From Pseudomonadota bacterium (lineage in GTDB: Bacteria; Pseudomonadota; Gammaproteobacteria; Burkholderiales; Burkholderiaceae_C): DNA of 34,988 nucleotides. Location: positions 1 through 34,988 of the forward strand of contig JAKAXL010000028.1 of the NCBI GenBank assembly GCA_021816585.1, given 5' to 3'. Shown in pieces: positions 23,763-33,147 of the stretch; the first letter of the stretch is position 1, and the number at the start of each line of letters is the position of its first letter. The notes under the pieces were generated by a model. The model was not told the origin of the DNA and ran no database searches. It saw only the letters and a list, made by a program, of their open reading frames with translations. The translations under genes and the position numbers were made by a program.

Positions 23763-24875
23763 ATGACCGACCTCGCTCCAGGGGCTGCCCTCCGGTCGAT
23801 CCGGGGGGCTACCCTGGGCCGGGCGGCGCTGCTCCTTGCGACCACGCTGGCGTTGATGGGCTGCCAGGCGGTCGGCCCGCTCAGTGTGCCGCGCGACCGC
23901 ATGGACTACGCAGACGCCATCGGGCAGTCCTGGAAGCAGCAGATGCTGCTCAACATCGTCAAGCTGCGCTATCTCGACACGCCGGTCTATCTGGACATCT
24001 CGTCCGTGGTCACGTCGTACTCGCTGGGTGGCGAGGTCACGCTCGGCGGGACCTTCTATCCGACCAGAACCAACAACAATGAGACCAACGGCACCTTGGG
24101 AGCCAGCGGTAGCTACAGCGAAACCCCCACGATCACCTACAGCGTGCTGACCGGCGAGAAACTGGTCGACAGCCTGCTGCGCCCGCTGCCGCCCGAAACC
24201 ATCTTCGCCATGATCAATGCCGGCCATCCGGCGGATTTCCTCCTTCGCGCCTCGACACGGGCGATCGACGGCATCTACAACGGGTCGGACGCACCACTCA
24301 GTCCGCGCGCAGAGGATGCTCGCTTCGCCGAGGTCACGAAGGACTTTCGCAACATCGAGCTGGCTGGCGCACTCGATGTGCGTTTCGAGAAGCATGACGA
24401 CGAAGAGCAGACCTACATCGCCTTTCGTCCCCACGTCAACGCGCATGCCGATCGCGCGGTCGAGGATCTGAAGGAGGTACTGGGCATCCCCGCGACGGTC
24501 GATGTGCTCCAGGTAGTCGCCGGCCTCGTGCCCCGCAAGCCCGACCAGCTCGCGCTGCTCACCCGCCCGATGCAGCGGCTGCTGTCGGAGATGGCCGCCG
24601 GCGTGGACGTGCCCGCTGCCGACCTTCAGGCGGGTCGTGCCACCCCGGCACCACCGCGCGGGGCCGATACGGCGCCTGAACTCGTGCATATCCGCTCCGG
24701 GCCCGAGCGGCCAGCCGATGCCTTCGCCGCGGTCCACTACCGGGGCTACTGGTTCTGGGTAGACGATTCCGACCTCGATTCCAAGCGCATGTTCATGTTC
24801 CTGATGATGTTCTCGTCGCTGTCGGAGTCCGGCAAGGTGCCGCAGGCACCCATCCTGACCATCCCCGCGCGGTGA
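23763..24875 (+). CDS. Outer-surface or periplasmic lipoprotein of unknown function
   Basis: This 370-residue protein has a lipobox (LALMGCQ, lipidated Cys34). The mature part begins with a conserved-looking GQSWKQQMLLNIVKLRYLDTPVYLDISSVVTSYSL segment, a glycine/asparagine-rich patch (residues about 94-115) and a C-terminal YRGYWFWVDDSDLDSKRMFMFLMMFSSLSE. I know similar hypothetical lipoproteins but no assigned function. The ATG at 23763 has an AGGGGA ribosome site (TTG 23760 also possible). It is 16 bases before the P-type ATPase gene and thus probably in the same operon. Confidence 0.8.
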   Translation: MTDLAPGAALRSIRGATLGRAALLLATTLALMGCQAVGPLSVPRDRMDYADAIGQSWKQQMLLNIVKLRYLDTPVYLDISSVVTSYSLGGEVTLGGTFYPTRTNNNETNGTLGASGSYSETPTITYSVLTGEKLVDSLLRPLPPETIFAMINAGHPADFLLRASTRAIDGIYNGSDAPLSPRAEDARFAEVTKDFRNIELAGALDVRFEKHDDEEQTYIAFRPHVNAHADRAVEDLKEVLGIPATVDVLQVVAGLVPRKPDQLALLTRPMQRLLSEMAAGVDVPAADLQAGRATPAPPRGADTAPELVHIRSGPERPADAFAAVHYRGYWFWVDDSDLDSKRMFMFLMMFSSLSESGKVPQAPILTIPAR

Positions 24876-24891
24876 ACGGGCGAGAGCGACG

Positions 24892-27207
24892 ATGCATGCT
24901 GCCGCGACCCCCGCCGGCTTGAGCAGCGAAGACGCGCAGCGCCGCCTGCGTGAAGTCGGCGCCAACGCGCTCGACTTGCGCGCACCGCCTGCCTGGCACG
25001 CCTACCTCGCCGAGTTCTGGGCGCCCGTTCCCTGGTTGCTCGAGGCCGCGATGATGATCGAATTCGCTGTCGGCAAGCCGATCGAGGCCGGGGTCGTCGG
25101 CGCCTTGCTGTTGTTCAACGCCACCCTGAGCTTCTTGCAGGTGGGCCGAGCGAACAAGGCGCTGGCGGCGCTGAAGCAAGGTCTGGCGCCAACCGCGCTG
25201 GCACTGCGCGACGGGGCGTGGACGCGTATCCCCGCGACCGAGGTGGTGCCCGGCGACGCCGTGCAACTTGCGCTGGGGGCACTGGTTCCCGCCGATGCGC
25301 TCCTCGCCTCGGGCACCGTGCTGATCGATCAGTCCATGCTGAGCGGGGAGTCGATCGCGGTGGAGGTCGGTGTCGGCGGCATCGTCTACGCGGGATCGCT
25401 TATCCGCCGAGGCCGGGCCGTGGCCAACGTGACGGCCACGGGCGCGAAAACCCGTTTCGGGCATGCTGCTGAGCTGGTGCACAACGCGCGCACCCCGAGT
25501 ACCGAACAGAAGGCGATCCTCGGAGTCACGCGCGGACTCGCGATGGTCAACGGCGGGATCGCCGCGGCGCTGCTGGCCGCGGCCTGGGCGCAATCGCTGC
25601 CCCCCAGCCAGCTGGCCGGATTGACCTTGACGGCCTTGCTGGCGAGCATCCCGGTGGCACTTCCGGCGACCTTCGCGCTGTCGGCAGCCCTGGCCGCGCG
25701 TGCCCTGGCCGGCCGCAAGGTGTTGCTGACCCGTCTATCGGCCGTGCACGAGGCCGCCGCCATGGACGTGCTGTGCGCGGACAAGACGGGCACGCTCACC
25801 CGCAACGCATTGCAGGTATCGGATGTCGTGCCCATGAGCGGCTTCGATCCCGCCGCGGTGCTCGGCGCCGCGGCGCTGGCCAGTTCCGAGGTGGACCAGG
25901 ATCCGATCGATGCCGCAGTGCGGGCGGTCGGCGCCGCACCGCCCTGGCGCCTGCTGCGTTTCGAGCCCTTCGACCCTGCGGCCCGGATGGCGCGGGCCGA
26001 CCTGGTGGGTCCGGACGGTGAAGCGATCCGTGTGGTCAAGGGCGCTGTGGAAGCCATCGCCGCGGTGGCTGAGGTGCCAGCCGCTGCCCGAGCCCGGGCC
26101 GAGGCGCTGGCCGCGGGCGGGCAACGCGTGCTCGCGGTGGCACAGGGTGCCCCCGAGGCGCTGCGCCTGGTCGGGCTGATCGCGCTGAGCGACCCGCCGC
26201 GCGAGGATGCCGGCGCGCTGGTCGCCGCCCTGCGCCGCCTGGGCGTGCGCACGGTGATGGTCACGGGAGACGCGGCCGCGACCGCTGCGACGATTGCGCG
26301 GCAGGTCGGCATTGACGGTGCGGTGCAGGCGGGCACCGATCTGTCCGGTGAATCGGGTGAGACGCGCGCCAACGAGGTCGGTGTCTACGCCCGGGTACTG
26401 CCCGAGGCCAAGTTCGCCCTGGTGCGCTCACTGCAGGCCACAGGACGCGTGGTCGGCATGTGCGGCGACGGCGTCAACGACGCGCCGGCGCTTCGCCAGG
26501 CGCAGATCGGCATCGCCGTGTCGACCGCGACCGATACGGCCAAGGCCGCCGCCGGCATGGTGCTGACCGAGCCGGGACTCGGCGGCATCGTGGCGGCGGT
26601 GCGCGAGGGCCGCGTCGCATTCGAACGCTTGCTGGCCTTCACGCTCAACATGGTGGCCAAGAAAGTCGAGATCGTGCTGTTCCTCGCGCTGGGCCTGGCC
26701 CTCACCGGCGGCGCCGTACTCACACCGGCTCTCGTGGTGTTGATGCTCGTGACCAACGACTTCCTGGCCATGTCGTTGACCACCGATCGCGCGACCCCGG
26801 CGGACAGGCCCAGCATCTGGCGCATGCGGCGCATCACAGCGGCCGGCGCGGTACTCGGCGCATCCAAGCTCGGGTTCTCGCTCGCGCTGCTGCTTTGGGG
26901 GCGATACGCGCTGGGTCTGGCGCAAGGCTCGTTGCAGACCCTGGCTTTCGTGACCCTCATCGCCGGCTCGCAGGCGCTATTGCTGGTGGCGCGCGAGCGG
27001 CGCGCCCTGTGGTCGTCGCGGCCGAGCCGCTGGGTGCTGGCGTCGGCGGCGGCGAACCTGGCGATCGCGGCAGCGGTGGGGTATTGGGGGCTGTTGACGC
27101 CGCCGCTTCCCTGGCCGGTGATCGCCGTGGCATTCATCGCCACCGCGGCGTTCACGGTGCTCCTCGACCAGGTCAAACGCGTCGTGCGCGCGGGGCTCGC
27201 GCTCTGA
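24892..27207 (+). CDS. P-type ATPase, P3A (proton-pump-like) subfamily
   Basis: This 771-residue cation ATPase has an N-terminal GLSSEDAQRRLREVGANAL segment, TM1-2 near 42-82, the actuator loop with SGES (151-154), TM3-4 with ASIPVALPATFALSAALAA (251-269), the phosphorylation motif DKTGTLTRN with Asp297, hinge GDGVNDAPALRQAQIGIAVSTATDTAKAAAG, and about six C-terminal TMs including LVTNDFLAMSLTTDR. The PVALP form in TM4 and the overall order match the plasma-membrane H+-ATPase subfamily, not the CPx heavy-metal type. It may export protons at low pH. The nucleotide-binding domain is short, as usual in bacterial members. Confidence 0.92.
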   Translation: MHAAATPAGLSSEDAQRRLREVGANALDLRAPPAWHAYLAEFWAPVPWLLEAAMMIEFAVGKPIEAGVVGALLLFNATLSFLQVGRANKALAALKQGLAPTALALRDGAWTRIPATEVVPGDAVQLALGALVPADALLASGTVLIDQSMLSGESIAVEVGVGGIVYAGSLIRRGRAVANVTATGAKTRFGHAAELVHNARTPSTEQKAILGVTRGLAMVNGGIAAALLAAAWAQSLPPSQLAGLTLTALLASIPVALPATFALSAALAARALAGRKVLLTRLSAVHEAAAMDVLCADKTGTLTRNALQVSDVVPMSGFDPAAVLGAAALASSEVDQDPIDAAVRAVGAAPPWRLLRFEPFDPAARMARADLVGPDGEAIRVVKGAVEAIAAVAEVPAAARARAEALAAGGQRVLAVAQGAPEALRLVGLIALSDPPREDAGALVAALRRLGVRTVMVTGDAAATAATIARQVGIDGAVQAGTDLSGESGETRANEVGVYARVLPEAKFALVRSLQATGRVVGMCGDGVNDAPALRQAQIGIAVSTATDTAKAAAGMVLTEPGLGGIVAAVREGRVAFERLLAFTLNMVAKKVEIVLFLALGLALTGGAVLTPALVVLMLVTNDFLAMSLTTDRATPADRPSIWRMRRITAAGAVLGASKLGFSLALLLWGRYALGLAQGSLQTLAFVTLIAGSQALLLVARERRALWSSRPSRWVLASAAANLAIAAAVGYWGLLTPPLPWPVIAVAFIATAAFTVLLDQVKRVVRAGLAL

Positions 27208-27322
27208 GCGCCACCAGAACCGCGTCGCGCGCGGACGAATCGCCGGGCCATGCGGAGATACGCAGGATCCGACCCCGAGCAACAGATTCGTCGCGCCCGT
27301 CAAACGATGCACCGGAGGTGCT

Positions 27323-28948
27323 GTGGATCAATGCACTGCGACCGGCGATTGCCTAGGCTGGTATTGGCTATACGGTTGGGAGCATGTTTTGGCCCCCTCG
27401 AGGTTCCTTCAGGCGGAGTGGCTCGGGTGTCTCCGGGACAATCCAGCGTGCGTCGGCAAGGCCAGCGCGGTTGGCGCAGCAGCCTTTGCCGCGCTCATGC
27501 TTGCCGGTTGCCAGGCGGGCCCCGACTTCGTGCGGCCACGCCCCCCCACGGTTGGCAGCTACGTCTCGGGAACCACGCCGTCGGCGTTCGACGCCGGCAG
27601 CGGCGAGGCGGCGCAGCGCGTGGTCGAGGGACAGGAGATCCCCGCTGCGTGGTGGCAGCTGTTTCACTCGCCGGTCCTGGACCGGACGGTCCGCCAGGCA
27701 CTCGCCGGCAACCCGGGCGTCGACTCGGCCCGCGCCACGCTGGCCCAGGCGCAGCAGGCGGTGCTGCAGGCGCGCGGCGCCGACTATCCGCAGGTCGACC
27801 TCGCGGCCACTGCCCAGCGCCAGCAGGGCCCCGCATCGATCCTGGGCCAGCAACCCGGACACTCGCTGCCACTGTACAACCTGTATACGGTCGGCCCCAT
27901 TGCAAGCTTCTCGCCCGACGTGTTCGGCGCCAACGCCCGCCGCGTCGAGCAGCAGGCATCGCTGGCGCAGTACCGTGCGTTCGAGCTGGCTGCCGCCCAG
28001 CTCGCCGTCTCCGGCGACGTCGTGACCGAGGCGGTGACCGCGGCGTCGCTGCGGGCGCAGATCGATGCGACTCGGGAGATCATCGCCGGCGACGATCGGA
28101 ACCTCGCGCTGGTGCAACGCAAGTACGCAGCCGGTCGGACAGCGCGCTCGGACGTGCTGATCGCCCGTGCGCAGCTGAGCAACGATTCCGCGCTGCTGCC
28201 GCCGTTGCGCCAGCAACTCGCGGCGGCCGAGGACGCGCTGGCCATCCTGGCCGGGCGATTCCCCGCGCAGGGCGCGCTGCCCCGCTTCGCGCTGTCCGAC
28301 TTCACGCTGCCTGCCGAGCTGCCGCTTTCCGTGCCCTCGGCGCTGGTCCGCCAGCGCCCGGACATCCTCGCCGCCGAGGCGCAGCTGCACGCCGCGAGCG
28401 CCGCGGTCGGCGTGGCTAGCGCGCAGCTGTACCCGGACATCACGCTGTCCGCGACCCTGGCCAGTGCGGCCCTGACCCCGGGCGCGTTGTTCGGGAGTTC
28501 GGGAACCGTGTGGTCGGTGCTCGGCGGAGTCACGGCGCCGCTGTTCCACGGCGGGGCGCTGCAGGCGCAGAAGCAGCAGGCCATCGACGCGCTGCGTGCC
28601 GCCGACGCCAGCTACCGGCAGACGGTGCTGCAAGCCTTCGGCCAGGTTGCCGACCTGCTGCGCGCGCTCGACCACGACGCCCGTCTGGTTGCCGATGAAC
28701 ACGAGGCGCTGGATGTCGCGCGCGCATCGCTCGAACTGCAGCGCGCAGGCTACGCCGCGGGCAGGACCGACGTGCTGCACCTGCTGGATGCGCAGCGCGC
28801 CGACCAGCAGGCGCGCATGGGCTATACCCGCGCGCTGGCGCAGCGCGACCTGGATTCGGCCCAGCTTCTGGTGGCCATGGGCGGAGGCTGGACCGAGGAT
28901 CAAGCGCTGTGCGCCGGCTGCCGGGACTCCAGCGGGAAGACTCCCTGA
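27323..28948 (+). CDS. Outer membrane efflux lipoprotein (NodT/TolC family)
   Basis: This OMF protein is up to 541 residues long. The lipobox LAGCQAGPDFVRP places the lipidated cysteine at residue 63 counted from GTG 27323, far too long for a signal, so the real start is probably further in (for example a TTG near 27388); no good ribosome site decides it. The mature protein shows the two OEP repeats: AWWQLFHSPVLDRTVRQALAGNP ... FSPDVFGANARRVEQQ and RQRPDILAAEAQLHAASAAVGVASAQLYPDI ... TAPLFHGGALQAQ. It forms the outer membrane channel for the pump encoded immediately downstream. Confidence 0.9.
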   Translation: MDQCTATGDCLGWYWLYGWEHVLAPSRFLQAEWLGCLRDNPACVGKASAVGAAAFAALMLAGCQAGPDFVRPRPPTVGSYVSGTTPSAFDAGSGEAAQRVVEGQEIPAAWWQLFHSPVLDRTVRQALAGNPGVDSARATLAQAQQAVLQARGADYPQVDLAATAQRQQGPASILGQQPGHSLPLYNLYTVGPIASFSPDVFGANARRVEQQASLAQYRAFELAAAQLAVSGDVVTEAVTAASLRAQIDATREIIAGDDRNLALVQRKYAAGRTARSDVLIARAQLSNDSALLPPLRQQLAAAEDALAILAGRFPAQGALPRFALSDFTLPAELPLSVPSALVRQRPDILAAEAQLHAASAAVGVASAQLYPDITLSATLASAALTPGALFGSSGTVWSVLGGVTAPLFHGGALQAQKQQAIDALRAADASYRQTVLQAFGQVADLLRALDHDARLVADEHEALDVARASLELQRAGYAAGRTDVLHLLDAQRADQQARMGYTRALAQRDLDSAQLLVAMGGGWTEDQALCAGCRDSSGKTP

Positions 28949-28962
28949 TAGAGGAGGTGCGC

Positions 28963-30156
28963 ATGAACACGTCCACGAAACCGGGGCCGAAGGCGCGCAG
29001 GCGCACCTACCTGCTGCTCGGCGCTGCCGTCGTCATCGTCGCTGCAGGCGCCTTCCTCGCCTGGCGCGCCTTGCTGCGGCCGCTGACGGTCGAGGCCGCG
29101 CCGCTGCGCAGCGAGGTGCGTGAACAGGTCTTCGGGTTGGGCGTGACCGGAGCGCGGGTGCAGTCCGCGGTGGGCTTCAAGGTGGCAGGGGTGCTGGCGG
29201 AGCTCGACGCCGACGAGGGCGAGCGCATCCGTGCCGGGCAAGTGCTCGCGCGGCTGCAGTCGCGCGACGTGCAGGCCCAGGTCGCCGTGGCCAGGGCCGC
29301 GGTGCTGCAGGCGCGCGAGAACATCGTCAAGGCCCAGGCCGACGTGCTCAGCACCTCGGCCAGCCTGACCAATGTGCGGCGCATCGCGCAGCGCGACGCC
29401 AGCCTGCTCGACACCGGGGTGGTGTCGAAGGAGCAGGCGCAGACCGACGATGCCGCGGTGCGCGTCGCCTCCGCCAACCGTGCCGTGGCGCAAAGCGAGG
29501 TGGCGGTGGCGCAGGCGGCGCTGCGCTCGGCCGAGGCCCAGCAGGCCTTCGAGCAAGCCACGCTGGCGCAGTACACGCTGCTTGCGCCGTACGACGGCTG
29601 GGTGGTCGCACGCGACCTGGAGCTGGGCAGCATGCCCAATCCCGGCCAGCCGGTGTTCACACTGGTGCAAGCGCACTCGGTCTGGGCCGTGGGCTACGTG
29701 GACGAGCGCCTGGCCGGCAGCTTGCGCGTGGGGCAGCCGGCGCAGATCATCCTGCGCTCGGACGCAGGCCGGCCGCTTGCCGGTCATGTGGCGCGAATCG
29801 AGATCCAGAGCGATCCGGTCAACGAGGAGCGCATCGTTGACGTGGCCTTCGACCACGTCCCACCCGACATCCACCTCGCCGAGCAGGCGCAGGTGGAGAT
29901 CACCACCGGGATGCTGCAGCGCGCGGTGCTGGTGCCGCAGACCGCGATCTCCGGGCTGCAGGCCGGACGCGGCACGGTGTGGACCGTCGAACATGGGCGG
30001 CTCGCCCGACGCACCCTGGACTTCGGCCCGCAGCTCCTGAACGGTGCGATGCCGGTCGTCGGCGGACTTCCCGCTGGTGCCACGGTGGTGGCGCGGCCTG
30101 CGGCCGGCCTGCGCGTAGGACGCGCCGCGCGTATCGGCGGGGAGGCGGCGCCATGA
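28963..30156 (+). CDS. Periplasmic adaptor (membrane fusion) protein, MacA/HlyD type
   Basis: This 397-residue adaptor has a single N-terminal TM (about 14-34), a biotinyl-lipoyl half (VAGVLAELDADEGERIRAGQVLARL), a long alanine-rich coiled coil (residues about 100-200), the second lipoyl half (YTLLAPYDGWVVARDLELGSMPNPGQPVF) and beta-barrel/membrane-proximal domains. It links the inner-membrane ABC permease to the OMF. The ATG at 28963 follows a GAGGAGG ribosome site and lies 14 bases after the OMF gene. Its stop overlaps the permease start by ATGA. Confidence 0.93.
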   Translation: MNTSTKPGPKARRRTYLLLGAAVVIVAAGAFLAWRALLRPLTVEAAPLRSEVREQVFGLGVTGARVQSAVGFKVAGVLAELDADEGERIRAGQVLARLQSRDVQAQVAVARAAVLQARENIVKAQADVLSTSASLTNVRRIAQRDASLLDTGVVSKEQAQTDDAAVRVASANRAVAQSEVAVAQAALRSAEAQQAFEQATLAQYTLLAPYDGWVVARDLELGSMPNPGQPVFTLVQAHSVWAVGYVDERLAGSLRVGQPAQIILRSDAGRPLAGHVARIEIQSDPVNEERIVDVAFDHVPPDIHLAEQAQVEITTGMLQRAVLVPQTAISGLQAGRGTVWTVEHGRLARRTLDFGPQLLNGAMPVVGGLPAGATVVARPAAGLRVGRAARIGGEAAP

Positions 30157-31292
30157 ACCTGGCGATCCGGGACGTCCGCCACAACTGGCTGCGCTTCGTG
30201 CTCACCGGCCTCGGGCTGGGCGGACTGCTGGCCATCGTGGTGACGATGATGGGCATCTACGAAGGTGCGCTGGCCGATGCCGTGCGTCTGCCGCGGGCCT
30301 CCAACCCGGCCCTGTGGGTGGTCGAACCCTTGACCAAGGGACCGTTCGCCGAGCCGTCGCGTCTGCCGCGCGATACCCGCGAGCTGGTGCGCCGCTTGCC
30401 CGGGGTGGCCGAGGCCGGCGCCGTGACCTTCGAGACGGTGCAGGCCACCGCGAACGGCCGGCCGGTGCGCCTTTACGTCCAAGGCTACGAGCCGGGCCGT
30501 CCGGGCGGTCCCAGCAACCTCGTGGCGGGCCACGGCATCACCGAGAGCCACTACCAGATCGTGGTCGATGCGTCGTCGGGACTGCAACCTGGCCAGCGGG
30601 TGCTCATCGGCCCGTACCACGATCCCTACACGGTGGTGGGCATCACGCGCGGCATGGTCAACTCGGGGGGCGATCCCGCCGCCTGGGTCACCCTGCTCGA
30701 CGCCCAGGCGATCCAGTTCGCGGTGGCGCCGCCACTGCAACGGCGCGAGAAGGCGCTGGGGCGCAGCCCCCAGCAGACAAACGACGTGAATGCCGTCATG
30801 GTGCAGCTCGAGCCCGGAGCGTCCACCTCGGCGGTGGCCGCCGAGATCGACCGCTGGAAACACCTGTCCGCGGTGACCGAGAAGCAGCAGGAGGACTACC
30901 TCACGGTATTCGTGATCTCGAGGATGCAAAAGCAGCTGGGCATGTTCATGGGGATCCTGATCGTGGTCGCAGCGGTGATCATCGCCCTCATCATCTACAC
31001 CCTGACGATGGACAAGATGCGCTCCATCGCGACCCTCAAACTGGTGGGGGCGCCCGACCGCACCATCGTCGGTCTGATAGTGCAGGAGGCGTTGGTGCTG
31101 GGCGTCGGCGGATACGCCCTGGGCATCGTCCTCGTCGCGGCATTCAGGAGTCTCTTCCCGCGCCGCGTGGAAATGCTGCCTCGCGACCTGGCCATGCTGC
31201 TGCTCATCGTCGTCGTCGTGTGCCTGCTGGGCTCGGCCTTGAGCGTGCGCACGGCGGTGAAGGTCGACCCAGCCAAGGCACTGTCCGGATAG
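30153..31292 (+). CDS. MacB/FtsX-type ABC transporter permease
   Basis: This 379-residue permease has TM1 at about 15-35, a large periplasmic domain (about 40-265), and three C-terminal TMs (MFMGILIVVAAVIIALIIY, VQEALVLGVGGYALGIVLV, LAMLLLIVVVVCLLGSAL), the FtsX-like topology. The conserved MDKMRSIATLKLVGAPDRTIVGLIVQE coupling segment and the terminal VDPAKALSG are typical of MacB/LolCE-type permeases. Start at 30153 by ATGA overlap with the adaptor gene. It lacks a fused ATPase; that is encoded four bases downstream. Confidence 0.93.
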   Translation: MNLAIRDVRHNWLRFVLTGLGLGGLLAIVVTMMGIYEGALADAVRLPRASNPALWVVEPLTKGPFAEPSRLPRDTRELVRRLPGVAEAGAVTFETVQATANGRPVRLYVQGYEPGRPGGPSNLVAGHGITESHYQIVVDASSGLQPGQRVLIGPYHDPYTVVGITRGMVNSGGDPAAWVTLLDAQAIQFAVAPPLQRREKALGRSPQQTNDVNAVMVQLEPGASTSAVAAEIDRWKHLSAVTEKQQEDYLTVFVISRMQKQLGMFMGILIVVAAVIIALIIYTLTMDKMRSIATLKLVGAPDRTIVGLIVQEALVLGVGGYALGIVLVAAFRSLFPRRVEMLPRDLAMLLLIVVVVCLLGSALSVRTAVKVDPAKALSG

Positions 31293-31296
31293 CACC

Positions 31297-32031
31297 ATGA
31301 CGGACCTGCCGCAAGCGCTGGTGGAACTGCACCACGTCTCCAAGCACTTCGGGGAGGGCGAGACGCTCGTCAACGCGCTGGTCGACGTCTCGATGTCCGT
31401 GGCCGCCGGAGAAGTCGTCGGGCTGGTCGGCCCGAGCGGATCGGGCAAGACGACGCTGCTCAACGTCGTCGGCTGCATCACCGAACCCAACGAGGGGCGC
31501 ATCCGGCTCAACGGCGATGCGGTGTTCGACAGCCGCTGGCAAAGTCGCGACCTGCGCCGGCTGCGCCTGGAGAAGATCGGCTTCATCTTCCAGACACACA
31601 ACCTGCTGCCATTCCTCACCGCTACCGAAAACGTGATGGAGGTGCTGGAGCTGGCCGGCAGGACGAGGAAGGCGGCCCGTGATCGCACGCTCGAGTTGCT
31701 GCGCTACCTGCAGGTCGATCACCGCGCCGCGGCCATGCCTTCGCAGCTTTCCGGGGGCGAGGCGCAGCGCGTGGCCATCGCCCGCGCGCTGGCGAACAAC
31801 CCGAAGATCATTCTGGCCGACGAGCCGACCGCACCCCTGGACTCCGAGCGCGCAGGCATCGTCATGGATCTGCTGCGTCGCATCGCACTGGACCACCGCG
31901 CCGCGATCCTCGTGGTCACCCACGACGAGAGCATCTTCAACCGCTTCGACCGGATCTTCCGGCTGCGGGACGGTCGGCTCGTCTCGGTGGACGAGATCCG
32001 AAGAGACATGCCCGTGGCGGGCGTGGCTTGA
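31297..32031 (+). CDS. ABC transporter ATPase (MacB/LolD type)
   Basis: This 244-residue ATPase has Walker A GPSGSGKTT (45-53), Q-loop FIFQTHNLLPFLTATENV, signature LSGGEAQR (151-158), Walker B IILADEPTAPLD and H-loop VVTHDE. It energises the FtsX-like permease encoded immediately upstream. With the OMF and adaptor this makes a complete MacAB-TolC-like tripartite efflux pump in one operon (27323-32031). Substrate cannot be read from sequence; the arsenic/metal island context is only suggestive. Confidence 0.95.
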   Translation: MTDLPQALVELHHVSKHFGEGETLVNALVDVSMSVAAGEVVGLVGPSGSGKTTLLNVVGCITEPNEGRIRLNGDAVFDSRWQSRDLRRLRLEKIGFIFQTHNLLPFLTATENVMEVLELAGRTRKAARDRTLELLRYLQVDHRAAAMPSQLSGGEAQRVAIARALANNPKIILADEPTAPLDSERAGIVMDLLRRIALDHRAAILVVTHDESIFNRFDRIFRLRDGRLVSVDEIRRDMPVAGVA

Positions 32032-32073
32032 GGTCGCTCGACTTCATCATTTCCTTCCCAGGAGGATTCCGCC

Positions 32074-33147
32074 ATGAAATCCTGTCGTCTTCTGGGCGCC
32101 GTAGGCGCGCTCGCCCTTTCCCTATCCGTCCCGGTCTTCGCCGCTCCGCCTGCCATCACAGTCGCCTTTCAGCCGATGGTGGCCACGGGGCTGGCCGCCG
32201 GCGAGCCGTTCGAGGCCTGGTTCGACTTCGACCAGTCGTTCGATCCAATGATGCCCGGCTATGCGATGCCGGCCGGCGCAATCGTCCGCTTCACGTTTCC
32301 GGACGCCTTCACTCCGAGGCCCGGCCTGCCGCTCGGGGCTGTCATGATCCGCTGGACGCAAGGCGCGGTGCCGGTCAAGTACACCGTCGGCCTGGACCCG
32401 GGTGATCGCCACGTCGTCGAGATCCGTTTCGATACGGCCGCGCCAGCCGGCAAGCCCGGAAACCCGGCGATCAAGGCGATCCACCTGCGCACGCCCGAGA
32501 TCAACCCGTCCGCGGGCCGATACCCGATATCCATCGAATTCATCGACGCAGGCCCCTTGAGCGGAAAGACCGTCGCCACGGCAACCATCACCGCGCAGCC
32601 CGTCCCGAACATCGCTGCGTACAACCAGCTCCACGCCGGCAAGGGCGAGGACTGGCAGCGTGTGAAGCCGGGGGAGCAGGCGCCGCTTCCGATCGATTTC
32701 CTGGTAACGCTGCCTGGGCGTGAACGTACCACGATGAGTCTGCGGCCCGACCCCGACGGCACACTGGACATTCTCGGGGATGGCAAGCCGATCGGGAGAA
32801 TCACGGCCTCGGGCGTTCCCGTGCAATTGACGCCGCAGTCCTTCGGTCCCGGCTACGCCCGCTTGGGCATCGTCGAACTGCACGCCACCGCGGGGGCGGT
32901 GGCACAACCGAAATTTCTCGGCAACCACGCGCGGTCAATCCAGGGCCGCCCGGTAAAGCGCGATCTTGCTCACGGAAGGACAAAATCGCGGGCGATCGTC
33001 ACGGCCGGCAGTGGACTTTCTCCCAAGAGTTCCCGCAGCGTGATTTCGATTCCTGTCGACAACGCCGTCAGGGGAAGATCGTTGGGCATGGCGCCAAATG
33101 GCTCCTCGAGCTCCTCGTTCAGCGCATCGAGCGCCAGGAACGTGTAG
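32074..33147 (+). CDS. Secreted protein of unknown function with an out-of-family tail
   Basis: This 357-residue protein has a Sec signal (MKSCRLLGAVGALALSLSVPVFA, cleavage at residue 23) and AGGAGG ribosome site. The mature region up to about residue 285 is beta-rich (TVAFQPMVATGLAAGEPFEA, GYAMPAGAIVRFTFPDAF, VQLTPQSFGPGYARLGIVEL). From about residue 300 the frame runs antisense through the bestrophin fragment and becomes serine-rich, so the real C-terminus has probably been replaced by a recombination at about 32930-32970. I recognise no family. It follows the efflux operon by 42 bp and could be its last gene. Confidence 0.65.
   Translation: MKSCRLLGAVGALALSLSVPVFAAPPAITVAFQPMVATGLAAGEPFEAWFDFDQSFDPMMPGYAMPAGAIVRFTFPDAFTPRPGLPLGAVMIRWTQGAVPVKYTVGLDPGDRHVVEIRFDTAAPAGKPGNPAIKAIHLRTPEINPSAGRYPISIEFIDAGPLSGKTVATATITAQPVPNIAAYNQLHAGKGEDWQRVKPGEQAPLPIDFLVTLPGRERTTMSLRPDPDGTLDILGDGKPIGRITASGVPVQLTPQSFGPGYARLGIVELHATAGAVAQPKFLGNHARSIQGRPVKRDLAHGRTKSRAIVTAGSGLSPKSSRSVISIPVDNAVRGRSLGMAPNGSSSSSFSASSARNV

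Noticed and set aside
24892..27207. Heavy-metal (CPx) P1B ATPase
   Set aside because: The TM motif is PVALP rather than CPC/CPH and there is no N-terminal metal-binding domain; features match the P3A proton-pump group.
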